A DNA stretch of 64,000 nt from contig NZ_CP051517.1 of the NCBI RefSeq assembly GCF_012689525.1, forward strand, positions 78,976-142,975, read 5' to 3'. The notes under the pieces were generated by a model. It was not told the DNA's origin. It ran no database searches and worked only from the letters and a program-made list of their open reading frames with translations. How positions within the stretch are numbered: the stretch's first letter is position 1; each line of letters starts with the position of its first letter. The DNA comes from Paraburkholderia aromaticivorans. Lineage in GTDB: Bacteria > Pseudomonadota > Gammaproteobacteria > Burkholderiales > Burkholderiaceae. A program made the translations under genes and the position numbers. Shown here piece after piece: positions 52,541 through 62,755 of the stretch.

Positions 52541-53419
52541 CTACACCGGCCCGGAGTTCAGAATCGCAACCAGGCTGCGGATACCGTCGAACACCTTGTC
52601 GTCGTTCGGCACGAAACCGTCAAGGTTCAATCGCTGCAACACATCCCGACCTTCAGGACGGTCTTTCATCCCGAGCAGCGCACTCTGGATACGAAGAAAC
52701 GATTCGTCGTCGAGCGAGTGACGCGCCACAATCGGCGGAAAACCATACTGCGGGGAGCGCCACGCAACGCGTACGTCGCGGGTGCGTTCCGGGTACTGCT
52801 TCTCGATGGTGTCATAGACATAGCCATCAATCTCACCCGCGTCCGCGAGACCAGTCGTCACGGCATCAACAACTTTCCTGTGCGCATACGTGAAGAATGA
52901 CTTCCTGAAAAAGCGGGTCGGCCGGATACCCGCACGTATCAGTTCGGTAGTCGGGACCAGAAAACCGGAATTTGATTGCGGGTCGCTGTATGCGAACACC
53001 CGGTTCCGAAGCTGCGAGATGTGGGTCGTCTGCGTGTCGCTTCTGGGAACAATCAGGTACGAACGATAGAGCGGCTGCCCCTGATAGTCCGGTATCGCCA
53101 TCAACCGCATCGTCAGTGGGTTCGTGACGTACGGAAACCCACAGACCCACGCTACATCCAGCCTGTTCTCGGCCAGCAGGTCGTCAATCTCGCGATAGCT
53201 ATTGCGCTGCACAAACTTCACGTCTGCACTGCATACCGCACCAAGCTCGCGGCTCCACCGGTCCAGCAGGTTGATCTCGTTGTCGAGGAATACAGCGGTC
53301 GTACCGAACGCAACCGCCGGGCCTTCGCTGGCAAATGGAACTTTGAAGGACGAGAGGAGTGGAACGCCTAACGCGAAGCGCAGAACCCGCCGCCGCCCGA
53401 TGTTACGAATTGGTGACAT
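52541..53419 (-). CDS. aioX: AioX-like periplasmic arsenite-binding protein
   Basis: This 292-residue PhnD-family binding protein has a Tat-like or Sec leader (RRRVLRFALGVPLLSS). Visible features are DVAWVCGFPYVTNPL and YAHRKVVDAVTTGLADAGEIDGYVYD. In arsenite oxidisers AioX binds As(III) and triggers AioS. A single Cys in WVCGFPY and one in GAVCSADV are candidate ligands. Confidence 0.88.
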   Translation of the reverse strand: MSPIRNIGRRRVLRFALGVPLLSSFKVPFASEGPAVAFGTTAVFLDNEINLLDRWSRELGAVCSADVKFVQRNSYREIDDLLAENRLDVAWVCGFPYVTNPLTMRLMAIPDYQGQPLYRSYLIVPRSDTQTTHISQLRNRVFAYSDPQSNSGFLVPTTELIRAGIRPTRFFRKSFFTYAHRKVVDAVTTGLADAGEIDGYVYDTIEKQYPERTRDVRVAWRSPQYGFPPIVARHSLDDESFLRIQSALLGMKDRPEGRDVLQRLNLDGFVPNDDKVFDGIRSLVAILNSGPV

Positions 53420-53445
53420 AACGGCTCTCCCCCAATCACGAACCG

Positions 53446-53459
53446 TTACCGGACGGTAA
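53446..53459. repeat. Palindrome between aioX and aioB
   Basis: Arms TTACCG and CGGTAA with a 2-bp centre. It lies 69 bp upstream of the sigma-54 promoter, a suitable distance for an AioR enhancer site. It is also close to the aioX start. Either use is inference. Confidence 0.5.
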
Positions 53460-53527
53460 TGGCGTCCATCAGGTCTGCTGAATTACTACCCGCAGTGCGC
53501 AAGGCTCTCGGCGGACGTTTGACTGCA

Positions 53528-53542
53528 TGGCATACGTCTTGC
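53528..53542 (+). promoter_or_regulatory. Sigma-54 promoter of aioBA
   Basis: TGGCAT-N5-TTGC places GG and GC exactly 10 bp apart, the -24/-12 pattern. Transcription would start near 53554, 42 bp before aioB. The regulator encoded divergently is a sigma-54 activator. Confidence 0.85.
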
Positions 53543-53595
53543 CATTAAGTCGATGCTAACGACTACCCGAGCAAGATTCAAGCGAGGAGGAGACC

Positions 53596-54120
53596 ATGTC
53601 AGACTTAAAAGTCGCACGCCGTACATTTCTAAAAATCAGTGGCGGCTCGATTGCGGCTACTGCCGCGTCAGCGCTTGCTCCGAACGTGGCTTCTGCCGCG
53701 AACACAACGGATACGAGCAGGACGAAACTTCCGTATCCGAGAAAACCCGTAGCCCATGTCGGCGGCATGGCGCTCAACGCGCCAGTCTCGTTTGCCTACC
53801 CCGATGCCGCGTCGCCCTGCACAGCGCTCAAGCTAGGCAGCCGGGTACCGGGTGGCGTTGGACCGGATGGCGATATCGTCGCCTACAGCGCCATGTGCAC
53901 CCACATGGGCTGTCCTGTCATATACGAGCCCACGACGAAGGTTTTCAAGTGTCCCTGCCACTTCAGCATGTTCGATGCGGAGAAAGCCGGACAGATGATT
54001 GCCGGGCAGGCCACCGAAAATCTGCCGCGCGTGCGACTTCACTATGACGAGAAGACAGGCACCGTGTCGGCAGTCGGCGTGGAAGGGTTGATATACGGCC
54101 GCCAGGCCAACGTACTTTGA
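53596..54120 (+). CDS. aioB: Arsenite oxidase Rieske subunit AioB
   Basis: This 174-residue protein has a Tat signal ([11 protein letters not shown]) and a Rieske [2Fe-2S] site: Cys101-x-His103 and Cys119-x2-His122. Cys106 and Cys121 are placed to form the disulfide that some AioB proteins lack. It passes electrons from AioA to the respiratory chain in the periplasm and carries the complex across by Tat. A GGAGGAG ribosome site precedes the start. Confidence 0.96.
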   Translation: MSDLKVARRTFLKISGGSIAATAASALAPNVASAANTTDTSRTKLPYPRKPVAHVGGMALNAPVSFAYPDAASPCTALKLGSRVPGGVGPDGDIVAYSAMCTHMGCPVIYEPTTKVFKCPCHFSMFDAEKAGQMIAGQATENLPRVRLHYDEKTGTVSAVGVEGLIYGRQANVL

Positions 54121-54136
54121 GTTCGAGGAGCTGAAA

Positions 54137-56614
54137 ATGCCTACCGATAAGGACCGCATTGCGCTACCGCCGGTCACGGCCCAGCGAACCAATATGACCT
54201 GCCATTTCTGCATCGTCGGATGCGGATACCACGTGTACAAGTGGCCGGAAGACCAGGAAGGTGGTCGCGCACCCAACCAGAATGCGCTTGGCGTTGATTT
54301 CCGCAAGCAGCTGCCACCGCTCTCGCTCATCATGACGCCTGCGATGGAAAACGTGGTCACCGACCGCGACGGCTCTCGCCACACCATCATGATTGTTCCG
54401 GACAAGAGCTGCGTCGTGAACAGCGGCTTGAGTTCGACGCGCGGCGGCAAGATGGCGATGTACATGTACGCGGCTGACGGGATCACCCAGGAGCGTCTGA
54501 GACAACCACGCATCTACCTGAGCGACCAGTGGGTCGATACGACCTGGGACCAGGCTTTGGCGCTCTACGCCGGCCTGATGAAGAAGGTGCTCGACAAGGA
54601 TGGCCCGAGCGGTATTGTCTTTTCTGCCTTCGACCATGGTGGTGCGGGAGGCGGATTCGAGAACACGTGGGGTTCCGGCAAGTTGATGTTTACCGCGCTG
54701 CAGACACCGATGGTCCGCATTCACAACCGTCCCGCGTACAACTCGGAGTGCCACGCTACCCGTGAGATGGGTGTTGGGGAACTGAACAACTCGTACGAGG
54801 ATGCTGAGCTAGCCGATGTCATCTGGTCTATCGGCGCGAATTCGTACGAAACGCAGACGAACTACTTCCTGAATCACTGGGTGCCGAACCTGCAGGGCGG
54901 GACGCTCGACAAGAAAAAACAACGCTTCCCAGGCGAGGCACTCCCGAAAACAAAAGTCGTATTCGTGGACCCGCGACGCACGCCAACTGTTGCCATTGCC
55001 GAGCAGGTAGCCGGAAAGGACAACGTGCTACATCTGGATATCCAGCCGGGCACTGACATTGCATTATTCAACGGGATTTTTACCTACGTGGTCCAGCAGG
55101 GATGGATTGACAAAGACTTCATTGCTGCGCATACGAATGGATTTGACGCGGCTGTCCAGGCCAACAAGCTGTCACTCGACGATTGCAGCAAAATCACGGG
55201 TGTACCGGTTGAAAAAATCAAGACCGCAGCGGAGTGGTCATATAAGCCGAAGGGGCCGGGCCAGTTTCCGAGAACGATGCATACCTACGAAAAGGGCATC
55301 ATCTGGGGCAACGACAATTATCTGATTCAGTCGTCGCTGCTGGACGTTGCGCTGGCCACTCACAATGTCGGACGGAGAGGCACGGGCTGCGTGCGCATGG
55401 GCGGACATCAGGAGGGATACACGAGGCCGCCATATCCCGGCAATACAAAGATATACATCGACCAGGAGCTCATCCACGGCAAGGGACGGATGATGACGTG
55501 GTGGGCGTGCAATAACTTCCAGACGAGCAACAATGCGCAGGGTCTGCGCGAGGTGGTCTTGCGTCGCTCGCAAATCGTGAAAGACGCGATGCTGGGTGCA
55601 CGTGGTGCGAGCACGGAGCAACTGGTCGATGTGATTTACGACGCGACCAGCAAAGGCGGTCTGTTCGTGACGAGCATCAACATCTATCCGACGAAGCTCC
55701 AGGAGGCCGCGCACCTCATGCTGCCCGCAACGCACCCGGGTGAGATGAATCTGACGTCGATGAACGGTGAGCGCCGCATGCGCCTGTCCGAGCGGTTCAT
55801 GGACCCGCCCGGAAGCGCGATGCCAGACTGCCTTATCGCCGCGCGCGTTGCCAACACGCTGCGCGCCATGTATCAGAAAGATGGCAACACGAAGATGGTC
55901 GCTCGATTTGAGGGTTTCGACTGGAAGACCGAAGAGGACGCGTTCAACGATGGATTCCGTCGCGCCGGGCAACCGGGCGTGGAAAAGATAGACAGCCAGG
56001 GCGGCAATACCGGTAACCTGGTCACTTACGAACGGCTACGCGTCATGGCCAACAACGGGGTGCAGTTGCCAGCGAAGGCGTGGGAAGGTGGGAAGCTCGT
56101 CGGCACCGAAATGATGTACATGGACGGCAAATTCGATACGCCAGACGGCAAGGCGCAGTTCAAGCCGTCTCCCTGGCCAGGGTTGCCAAAGCTGGTTGCA
56201 GACCAGAAAGGGAAATACCGCTTCTGGATTAACAACGGTCGTACGAACGAAGTGTGGCAAACGGTTTATCACGACCAGTACAACGAATTCGTTCGTGACC
56301 GGGACCCGATGGCCTATATCGAAATCAACCCGGACGATGCACAGGGGCTCGGAATTGGCGCGGGCGATATCGTCGAAGTCTTCAACGACTTTGGGTCCAC
56401 GTACGCAATGGCCTATCCGGCTGCCGAACTGAAGCATGACCAGACCTTCATGGTGTTTGGCCACATCAACGGCATCCAGGACAACCTCACGACCACATGG
56501 ACGGACCGCAACATCATTCCGTACTACAAGGGCACGTGGGCGAATATCCGTCGGGTCGGGTCGATGGAGGATTACAAGCAAAAGGTCAGCTTCAAGAGTC
56601 GCCGTTATACATAG
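54137..56614 (+). CDS. aioA: Arsenite oxidase molybdopterin subunit AioA
   Basis: This 825-residue DMSO-reductase-family protein has the [3Fe-4S] motif Cys22-x2-Cys25-x3-Cys29 with Ser in LSSTRGG near residue 99. It has no signal of its own and is co-exported with AioB. The C-terminal domain ([23 protein letters not shown]) binds the bis-MGD cofactor. It oxidises arsenite to arsenate. Length and motifs are those of full-length AioA. Confidence 0.97.
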   Translation: MPTDKDRIALPPVTAQRTNMTCHFCIVGCGYHVYKWPEDQEGGRAPNQNALGVDFRKQLPPLSLIMTPAMENVVTDRDGSRHTIMIVPDKSCVVNSGLSSTRGGKMAMYMYAADGITQERLRQPRIYLSDQWVDTTWDQALALYAGLMKKVLDKDGPSGIVFSAFDHGGAGGGFENTWGSGKLMFTALQTPMVRIHNRPAYNSECHATREMGVGELNNSYEDAELADVIWSIGANSYETQTNYFLNHWVPNLQGGTLDKKKQRFPGEALPKTKVVFVDPRRTPTVAIAEQVAGKDNVLHLDIQPGTDIALFNGIFTYVVQQGWIDKDFIAAHTNGFDAAVQANKLSLDDCSKITGVPVEKIKTAAEWSYKPKGPGQFPRTMHTYEKGIIWGNDNYLIQSSLLDVALATHNVGRRGTGCVRMGGHQEGYTRPPYPGNTKIYIDQELIHGKGRMMTWWACNNFQTSNNAQGLREVVLRRSQIVKDAMLGARGASTEQLVDVIYDATSKGGLFVTSINIYPTKLQEAAHLMLPATHPGEMNLTSMNGERRMRLSERFMDPPGSAMPDCLIAARVANTLRAMYQKDGNTKMVARFEGFDWKTEEDAFNDGFRRAGQPGVEKIDSQGGNTGNLVTYERLRVMANNGVQLPAKAWEGGKLVGTEMMYMDGKFDTPDGKAQFKPSPWPGLPKLVADQKGKYRFWINNGRTNEVWQTVYHDQYNEFVRDRDPMAYIEINPDDAQGLGIGAGDIVEVFNDFGSTYAMAYPAAELKHDQTFMVFGHINGIQDNLTTTWTDRNIIPYYKGTWANIRRVGSMEDYKQKVSFKSRRYT

Positions 56615-56620
56615 GTGACG

Positions 56621-56655
56621 ACGGCCGGCGCATTGTCGGCCGTATTCTCTTTTTT
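56621..56655 (+). terminator. Terminator after aioA
   Basis: Arms ACGGCCG and CGGCCGT with a 9-base loop are followed by ATTCTCTTTTTT, a good intrinsic terminator between aioA and moaA. moaA would then depend on read-through or its own promoter. Confidence 0.75.
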
Positions 56656-56692
56656 GAGCCGGCGGCTATCCGCACGTGGGAGTGGAGCTGCG

Positions 56693-57820
56693 ATGAAGGC
56701 ATTTACTCTGGGGCGGGTCATTCCGCTTGTCGAAGTCGGCGCCGCTGACTCGACGGAACGTGGTTTCCGTGCACAAGACATAACGGCAGCAGAGCTACCG
56801 CTTCTGGACACGCGCCATCGCCCGTTGCGAGACTTGCGCATTTCGGTTACGGACCGCTGCAACTTCCGTTGCGTCTACTGCATGCCGAAGGAGGTGTTCG
56901 GCAAGGACTACGCATTCCTGCCCCGACGGGAATTGCTCAGCTTCGAAGAAATCGAGCGCGTTGCACGTGTGTTTGTTGATCTCGGTGTTGAAAAAATTCG
57001 ACTCACGGGTGGAGAGCCACTGCTTAGAAAGAACCTTGAATATCTTGTCGAGCGGCTGGCTCGACTGCGAACGCCTTCGGGCGCAGATGTCGACCTAACG
57101 CTGACGACAAACGGCTCGCTGCTCAGTCGCAAGGCACAGTCGCTGTGGGACGCGGGAATGAAGCGCATCACCGTCAGCCTCGACTCAATAGACGAGACCG
57201 TATTTCAGCGAATGAATGGCGTTGGTTATCCCGCCGCGCTCGTGCTCGAAGGAATCGACGCGGCGCTACGAGTCGGTTTCGCTCCGGTTAAGGTCAACAT
57301 GGTGGTCAAGCGTGGAGTGAACGACGCCCAGATTCCACCCATGGCCCGATACTTCCGGGGAACAGGCGTGGAAGTCCGTTTTATCGAGTTCATGGACGTC
57401 GGCACGAGCAACGGCTGGAATATGGGATCGGTGGTGCCTTCGTCCGAGGTTCTACGGATTATTGACGCCGCTTTCCCGCTGGTACCGGCAAGCCGCACCA
57501 AACCTTCGGATACGTCGGTTCGATTCCACTATGCCGATGCTCAGGGAGTAATCGGTGTCATCTCGAGCGTCACACAGCCTTTCTGCGGAGGCTGCACGCG
57601 GTTGCGGTTGTCTGCAGACGGCCAGCTCTTCACCTGTCTGTTCGCCTCACGCGGCCTGGACCTACGAACGCCACTGCGAAACGGACGCACTGATAGTCCG
57701 TTGCGCCAACTGGTTGCGGACTTGTGGAGGCGAAGGGCCGACAGATATTCAGAGCAACGTGGCGAAAGCGGCGCCGCCCACGGTCGCTCCAAGGTTGAAA
57801 TGTCGTTCATCGGCGGTTGA
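56693..57820 (+). CDS. moaA: MoaA GTP 3',8-cyclase
   Basis: This 375-residue radical SAM enzyme has the N-terminal cluster CNFRCVYC, the GGEP motif in [10 protein letters not shown], the C-terminal cluster [12 protein letters not shown]...FTC, and the essential terminal GG. It starts molybdopterin synthesis, the cofactor of AioA. The ATG follows GGAGTGGAG. A plasmid copy beside aioBA likely boosts cofactor supply. Confidence 0.94.
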   Translation: MKAFTLGRVIPLVEVGAADSTERGFRAQDITAAELPLLDTRHRPLRDLRISVTDRCNFRCVYCMPKEVFGKDYAFLPRRELLSFEEIERVARVFVDLGVEKIRLTGGEPLLRKNLEYLVERLARLRTPSGADVDLTLTTNGSLLSRKAQSLWDAGMKRITVSLDSIDETVFQRMNGVGYPAALVLEGIDAALRVGFAPVKVNMVVKRGVNDAQIPPMARYFRGTGVEVRFIEFMDVGTSNGWNMGSVVPSSEVLRIIDAAFPLVPASRTKPSDTSVRFHYADAQGVIGVISSVTQPFCGGCTRLRLSADGQLFTCLFASRGLDLRTPLRNGRTDSPLRQLVADLWRRRADRYSEQRGESGAAHGRSKVEMSFIGG

Positions 57821-57898
57821 TGCCGCGCCTATGGCCGCTTCACCATCCATCACGGAAGAGGACATTCCAGAGTCTTCCGCTCACAGCGATGGATTTCC

Positions 57899-58321
57899 CT
57901 ACTTCGCGCGACGCCCGTGTTCATCGACAACAATTTCTCCGTCCTCTTTCGTGAACGGCACATTCTGTGCCTCCGGCAGGATGTCCAGAACAACCTCGGA
58001 CGGCCGGCACAACCGAACGCCATGCGGAGTCTCCACGAAAGGACGATTGATGAGTATTGGGTGTTCTAACATTGAATCCAGAAGCTTGTCGTCGCCAAGC
58101 AAGGGGTCATCCAAACCAAGTTCCGCGTAAGGCGTACCTTTCTGCCGCAATGTTTCACGCACGCTAAGGCCGGACCGGCCGATAAGCTCCACCAGCCGTT
58201 CACGGGTCGGTGGTGTCTTCAGGTATTCAATGATGGTCGGTTCGATGCCGGCATTGCGAATCATGGCCAGCGTGTTCCGCGAGGTGCCGCATTCCGGGTT
58301 GTGGTAAATCGTGACGCTCAT
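57899..58321 (-). CDS. arsC: Arsenate reductase, glutaredoxin type
   Basis: This 140-residue protein has the Grx-dependent ArsC signature [12 protein letters not shown] with catalytic Cys11, and Arg residues at LLINRPFV-like ILINRPFV and HGVRLCRP. It differs in fold from the first arsC, so the island carries both classes of arsenate reductase. It overlaps arsO by four bases upstream. Confidence 0.93.
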   Translation of the reverse strand: MSVTIYHNPECGTSRNTLAMIRNAGIEPTIIEYLKTPPTRERLVELIGRSGLSVRETLRQKGTPYAELGLDDPLLGDDKLLDSMLEHPILINRPFVETPHGVRLCRPSEVVLDILPEAQNVPFTKEDGEIVVDEHGRRAK

Positions 58322-59412
58322 GGAGTTGTGTCCTCAAAAGAAGTTAAATATTGGCCGATCTGTGTTGCCGTTGACCTGGCAGAGCGCATCACGCCGATGA
58401 GCGTGGCGGATGCGAAGCCGCACCACTCGCCGTATCCGACCAGCCAGAGCCGTGGCTCCAGCACCGCGCGACCTTCGACTACATCGACGCGGCCGGCGTC
58501 GTTAAGGACATGCAGAGGCCGCAGATGTTCGAGTGCCGGGCGGAAGCCGGTACACCAGATAACGGCATCGACGCGCGCGTGGGAGCCGTCTTTCCATACG
58601 ACGCCGTCGACCGTGAAATGCGAGAACGGTCGCACAGAATGCAGCACTCCCCGCTCACGGGCGTCGCGCACCGACGGTACCATCACAATGTCGCCCAGGC
58701 CGCCTGTAGGTGCGGGGTCCGCGCGACCTTCCACACGGGCTTTCCACCGTTCAGTTGCCCGTTCGAAGAGCACGCGTCCGTCAACATCATCCGGCAATAA
58801 AGTGGGCTCTTCCAACGTAACCCATGTTGTGTGACAGACCTGCGACAGCTCGGCGAGTATCTGTGCACCCGAGTTTCCACCACCTACAACCAGTACATTC
58901 TTTCCGTGGAATATCTCTGGTTTCCTATAGTGGGCTGAGTGCAACTGCTCACCTTCGAAGCAGGCTTGCCCCGGATAGTCCGGAATAGATGGGCGCGCCC
59001 ATGTTCCGGTGGCACTGACTACAGCTTTTGCAAGCCACTCGCCGTGGTCCGTTGATACAAGCAGCCCGTCTTCGCGACGCGACACCGACGTCACGTCCAC
59101 AGGACGGCGGACCGGAATTTCGTAGCGCTTCGCGTACTCGGTCAGATAGCGAATGACATGGTCTCGCGATGGGTATATCTCTGCCGTGGCTGGCATCAAC
59201 CATCCGGGCAGTGAACTCCATTGTGCCGGCGAAAAAAGGTGAAGCGAGTCCCAGGTATGCTGCCACGCTCCGCCAGGCGCCGGCTGGTCATCGAGCACGA
59301 CGTAGCCGATGCCGGCCCGGCGCAAGAAATAGGCGACTGCGAGCGACGATTGACCGCCACCGACAACGACGACATCGATTGGAATTGCCGCTGAAGTGTT
59401 GCTGATAGACAT
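58318..59412 (-). CDS. arsO: ArsO-type flavin-binding monooxygenase
   Basis: This 364-residue protein has two Rossmann dinucleotide motifs, [21 protein letters not shown] (FAD, near residue 14) and [17 protein letters not shown] (NADPH, about 171). It is a FAD/NAD(P)-binding oxidoreductase of the class called ArsO in ars operons. Its stop overlaps the arsC start (ATGA). Its substrate is not established. Confidence 0.85.
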   Translation of the reverse strand: MSISNTSAAIPIDVVVVGGGQSSLAVAYFLRRAGIGYVVLDDQPAPGGAWQHTWDSLHLFSPAQWSSLPGWLMPATAEIYPSRDHVIRYLTEYAKRYEIPVRRPVDVTSVSRREDGLLVSTDHGEWLAKAVVSATGTWARPSIPDYPGQACFEGEQLHSAHYRKPEIFHGKNVLVVGGGNSGAQILAELSQVCHTTWVTLEEPTLLPDDVDGRVLFERATERWKARVEGRADPAPTGGLGDIVMVPSVRDARERGVLHSVRPFSHFTVDGVVWKDGSHARVDAVIWCTGFRPALEHLRPLHVLNDAGRVDVVEGRAVLEPRLWLVGYGEWCGFASATLIGVMRSARSTATQIGQYLTSFEDTTP

Positions 59413-59471
59413 ATCGAATCAGGTAGATGATACTTCGATAATACTGGATAGGTTGTGTTCGATGTGAGTCT

Positions 59472-59708
59472 GTGAGGTGTGTATTGGCTTCTGACCTGTC
59501 GAAGATTACCAGCGGCCTCGGGCCGTCCGCCGCACGTCTGCAGCTATTGATAGAGCGGGCGTTAGAACTGTATGCCGGTGTGGGTGCCATGTCATGCGCC
59601 GAGCAGCACGTTACGCTGCAGGAGCTCGCGGAGTTGTTGCCCCAGATAGCGCGTGCCTCTCGCGAAACAGCAGATGGAATTGAGTCGTGCGGCGGTCGCT
59701 GCCGGTGA
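59472..59708 (+). CDS. Small hypothetical protein
   Basis: This 78-codon frame from a GTG includes an amphipathic helical middle (AARLQLLIERALELYAGV; LQELAELLPQIARASRETA) and a Cys-rich end (ESCGGRCR). It is divergent from arsO. Coding potential looks real but no family is known, and the start is uncertain. Confidence 0.45.
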   Translation: MRCVLASDLSKITSGLGPSAARLQLLIERALELYAGVGAMSCAEQHVTLQELAELLPQIARASRETADGIESCGGRCR

Positions 59709-59764
59709 GCTCTCCAGGCGCTGCAGCGGCGCTACGAGCCAGGTAAGAACGTGAACAATCTCCG

Positions 59765-59950
59765 TCACGCTTGGGGTATCAGAAGTCTTGCAGTATGGTC
59801 AAGAGATACTCGCTCTCGAGGCGTTGATGCACTACGCGCTAGCTGGGTGTCGGGACCGCCGGAACAAAGGGCTGCTTGCACTTCCCGTGCCGCGTCAGCG
59901 ACGCGCTCAAGTGCCACGGCCTCCGGTGATCCCGTGATTTCCGCCATCAT
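59765..59950 (-). CDS. Possible small helical protein
   Basis: This 61-codon frame starts MMAEITGSPEAVALERVAD after AAGGGG. A single amphipathic helix is predicted. It could be a real accessory gene of the plasmid or chance in GC-rich DNA. Confidence 0.35.
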   Translation of the reverse strand: MMAEITGSPEAVALERVADAAREVQAALCSGGPDTQLARSASTPRERVSLDHTARLLIPQA

Positions 59951-60003
59951 GTCCCCTTCACCCCGGGGCTGGTTCCGCATCGTCCTTCAAGCTGCCCGAC
60001 GCG

Positions 60004-60297
60004 CTATTTCCTCAGGTCGAAGTCATCGACGGTCAGCACGATACGCTCGCCTGGCCGGGCACGGGCCTTACGTTCCGCCAAAGCCACGATGCGCCTGCGC
60101 CCTTCGGAAAAGGCATTGAGGACGCGCGCATCAGGTGCTCCAGGTTGCACCCAGAAATGCTGCTCGAGTGTCTCGCGCGTGACGACGCACGCGATGTCGC
60201 GGCCGCACAGTGACAGCGCAAAAACGACACCGTCCTTTGAAACGCTGGGTTCAAGTTCAAGGGCTTCCACGATAGGCGCTCGATTGATTGTTTCCAC
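60004..60297 (-). CDS. DUF1488-like protein
   Basis: This 97-residue protein (EPSVSKDGVVFALSLCGRDIACVVTRETLEQHF, then VLNAFSEGRRRIVALAERKA) resembles the small DUF1488 family in its strand pattern followed by an AF-x3-R-x-x-I helix. Function unknown. It is a single gene on the minus strand. Confidence 0.6.
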   Translation of the reverse strand: METINRAPIVEALELEPSVSKDGVVFALSLCGRDIACVVTRETLEQHFWVQPGAPDARVLNAFSEGRRRIVALAERKARARPGERIVLTVDDFDLRK

Positions 60298-60650
60298 GTA
60301 CTGTACTTATCGTACGGGCGAGACGCCGGAAATTTCAACAAAACCTGAACGACGCTCGTCGCTTTTGCCCAACATCGAGCGTCGGGGAGCGGAAGCGAGA
60401 TGCCGAAATCGCGCTTCCGGAAGAGACAAGCCGGCAAGTCGAGAACGGAGAAATCGGCTGACAACGCGCGGTCCGCTGCGGGGCGCCAGCCTAAACCGTC
60501 GGGCGACCAAGGGCGGAACATTCCGCTTTCTGGTTTTCTCGCTCAAAATAACTATTTGGGCCAGTCATGCGCCGCGGACGCTGAGCGGAACTGCCGTTTG
60601 AATGGCCATCCAAGCGTGAAGATGAAACGTTGCCGATGACCGCACCGAGA
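60298..60650. other. Unassigned stretch with a hairpin
   Basis: I see no convincing gene. A palindrome at 60390-60419 has arms CGGAAGCG and CGCTTCCG with a 14-base loop. It could be a protein-binding site. No transfer-origin nick motif is recognised. Confidence 0.4.
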
Positions 60651-60968
60651 TCATTCATCATCGGATGCTGATTCAGCCATGCCACTCAATCCCAATTCGA
60701 GTGTTTTGCCACGCCAGATCGTGCCCAAGCCCGCCATATCGCAGAGAATTGCCCACGCTATATAGGGGACGGGCGTTTCTCCGCTTATCCAGCGCCTGAC
60801 CTGGCGGCCGCCATGCTCACTCAGCCCGAGCACCCTGGCGAGAGCCCGACCCGACAGGCCGATGCGTCGCACCACCTCCTGAACTTCAGCGCCCCGAGGC
60901 CGCTCCCATCCCTCATCCGCCGGGAGCAAACACTCGGCCCGAATGGGTGTATGAATATCAACTGTCAT
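60651..60968 (-). CDS. HTH-domain protein
   Basis: This is a 105-residue protein. Residues about 28-85 form an XRE-like helix-turn-helix (EVVRRIGLSGRALARVLGLSEHGGRQVRRWISGETPVPYIAW). It is probably a DNA-binding regulator of the accessory region. It follows the 179-residue unknown gene by 19 bp in the same direction. Confidence 0.65.
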   Translation of the reverse strand: MTVDIHTPIRAECLLPADEGWERPRGAEVQEVVRRIGLSGRALARVLGLSEHGGRQVRRWISGETPVPYIAWAILCDMAGLGTIWRGKTLELGLSGMAESASDDE

Positions 60969-60987
60969 TTTTCTATCGCCTTTTCTC

Positions 60988-61527
60988 TTAGTCGTACTTC
61001 CTGGATCGGACGGATCTTCGCGCCCGGTCGATCACGTCCGCCGCGACCTTTTCTTCCAGCCGTAATCGATGCGCGCGGAACTCATGTTCCGGCCACCGCG
61101 CTTCGCACTCCTCGAGCGCCTTGACTGCCTGATCGCGAGTCATCGGGTGCGTATATCCCGGCCGTGGTTCGTACACGTCACCACCAGCACTCACCGCCCG
61201 TATACGCACGGCACGCTGGATGATCCAGTCGTCCGTCCAGATTTCGGGCGCCGCCGAAGCTTCACTGGCATCTGCGCCAACCTCCGGCAGGTTGCGCTCA
61301 TCAAAGTGTCGCTCCCCGGTCGACATGTCGAACAGTGTAACGATCACGTCGTCGAATCGTTCCTGCAGGTCAGCCGCATCTCGCCATGCCTCCCCTGGAT
61401 CGTCGTATTCCGCCGGCGTATCGCCAGGCTGCGCGTGTCTGAATCCGACCGCCCCCCACTGGTCAAAACTGAGCACCACATCGAAATAGCGGTTCGCTTC
61501 GTCATCCCAGACCTGCACTCGAAACAT
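60988..61527 (-). CDS. Plasmid hypothetical protein
   Basis: This 179-residue acidic protein (MFRVQVWDDEANRYFDVVLSF; DEAWRDAADLQERFDDVIVTLFD-like segment) has no signal or membrane span. Two parts are visible: an N-terminal beta-rich module and a C-terminal helical one (TRDQAVKALEECEARWPEHEFR). No family recognised. Confidence 0.6.
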   Translation of the reverse strand: MFRVQVWDDEANRYFDVVLSFDQWGAVGFRHAQPGDTPAEYDDPGEAWRDAADLQERFDDVIVTLFDMSTGERHFDERNLPEVGADASEASAAPEIWTDDWIIQRAVRIRAVSAGGDVYEPRPGYTHPMTRDQAVKALEECEARWPEHEFRAHRLRLEEKVAADVIDRARRSVRSRKYD

Positions 61528-61873
61528 GGTGCCCTCCTGATCCTGAACGATTCATTGGTGCCTCTGTCCTCGATCCAGCCCCCACGGCTTTGCCGCGGTG
61601 GAAACACGCAGCCTGCGGCTGCTTGACGACCCCCACCGCAGTTGCACGGTGCCTCACCGGATCGTCCCTCCGCTGCCGCTGCGGGTCGGCGCTCTCCCCA
61701 CGCCTCCCGGCGCGGGTCCCCGTGCGCCTCGATCCGGGCGCGCAGGCGCGCGCGATAGGCTCCCAGTCAATACGAGTCCTGGTTTAGCAGGAAGGGGGCT
61801 GCCCGGCACCCGCGTCTGCGATCGGACAGGCGTGCCGGTGCCTGTCAGCCTCGGACACAGCCACACCTGCCCG
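61528..61873. other. GC-rich intergenic stretch with short hairpins
   Basis: No gene is supported. A hairpin at 61608-61622 (GCAGCC/GGCTGC) lies among several C/G-rich inverted repeats. It may hold terminators of the upstream leftward genes. Confidence 0.4.
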
Positions 61874-62284
61874 TTACCAACCAACGTAGTTCAGCAAAAG
61901 CTCCGCGATCAGCTTGCGGCGAACAAGGTCCAGCCCTGACAGGTCGGCAAAGCCCCTGATGCCTGCTTTCTCCCACAGAAGAACGCTATCGTGCGAGTTG
62001 TAGAACGAATACAGCGCGGCAAGGAAGGTCCGCTCGCCGCTGCTGAGAACACCGAAGGCATCGAGAATGACCGCGCCATTGGGCGCGAGCGCCCATTTGT
62101 CTTTCGCCGTCTCAACGGCCTCGCTGGTGCCATCGCCGAAATACACCGGACCGGCCAGCATCACAGCCTGTTTCCATGCCTCAAAAAACCGCGCAGGCGC
62201 GGCAGTAAAGTGGGCGTCGCTTTCCTCCTGCTCGCGGCGAAACTGTTCGAGCACTTCGGGGGGGAACTTCGATTCGTCGGTCAT
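61874..62284 (-). CDS. Hypothetical plasmid protein
   Basis: This 136-residue protein from ATG (MTDESKFPPEVLEQFRREQEESD) has a helical N-terminus and a mixed alpha/beta centre (FLAALYSFYNSHDSVLLWEKAGIRGFADLSGLD). Its start overlaps the upstream DUF3717 stop (ATGA). No family recognised. Confidence 0.65.
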   Translation of the reverse strand: MTDESKFPPEVLEQFRREQEESDAHFTAAPARFFEAWKQAVMLAGPVYFGDGTSEAVETAKDKWALAPNGAVILDAFGVLSSGERTFLAALYSFYNSHDSVLLWEKAGIRGFADLSGLDLVRRKLIAELLLNYVGW

Positions 62285-62505
62285 AGCGGCAATTCCTGTT
62301 GATAAAGGGCAGTCGTCACGGCTTCCACCTGCTCGGCAGACAGCGAAGACACGTCGATGGCCGTTGCGTGTGTGTAGATCATCTCGCCATAGATATCGGC
62401 AAGGTGACGCGCTTTCGGGCACAGCGCCGCGTCTTCTCCAGACGCCTGGCGGTTTCGCCACACGTTGATCGCCCGTTCAATCTCGGCAATTGTAAAGGTT
62501 GGCAT
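62281..62505 (-). CDS. DUF3717 protein
   Basis: This 74-residue protein has the family pattern FTIAEIERAINVWRNRQAS, then LCPKARHLADIYGEMI. DUF3717 proteins are found in Burkholderiaceae; function is unknown. It is coupled to the next gene by a four-base overlap. Confidence 0.75.
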   Translation of the reverse strand: MPTFTIAEIERAINVWRNRQASGEDAALCPKARHLADIYGEMIYTHATAIDVSSLSAEQVEAVTTALYQQELPL

Positions 62506-62560
62506 GTCAGGCTCCGAAGCCCGCGCGCAAATGTGTCCATACGCACGCGGGCGGTTCAGG

Positions 62561-62755
62561 TTATTGGGCGAACAACACTTCGTAGAGTCCGCCCCGGTCG
62601 ATCGACATTTCGGCATCCGGCAACTTCGCCACGCCGCAGATGAAGTCGAACGGGCCGCGGTACGGCAGCATTTCAAGAATCGTCTGATTGCCGAACCATG
62701 TGCACAGCACGTCGCCGCGCTTCAGTTCGCAACCCCGTTTCAGTTCTGTCGTCAT
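62561..62755 (-). CDS. Small hypothetical protein
   Basis: This 64-residue beta-rich protein (LKRGDVLCTWFGNQTILEML; GGLYEVLFAQ) overlaps the upstream gene's stop by four bases. No family recognised. Confidence 0.6.
   Translation of the reverse strand: MTTELKRGCELKRGDVLCTWFGNQTILEMLPYRGPFDFICGVAKLPDAEMSIDRGGLYEVLFAQ

Noticed and set aside
60400..60639. Basic 79-codon plus-strand frame
   Set aside because: It begins inside a hairpin, has low-complexity basic sequence and no ribosome site. It is likely chance.
61598..61939. 113-codon plus-strand frame in the GC-rich spacer
   Set aside because: Pro/Arg/Gly-rich composition without predicted structure, and partial overlap with a supported minus-strand gene.
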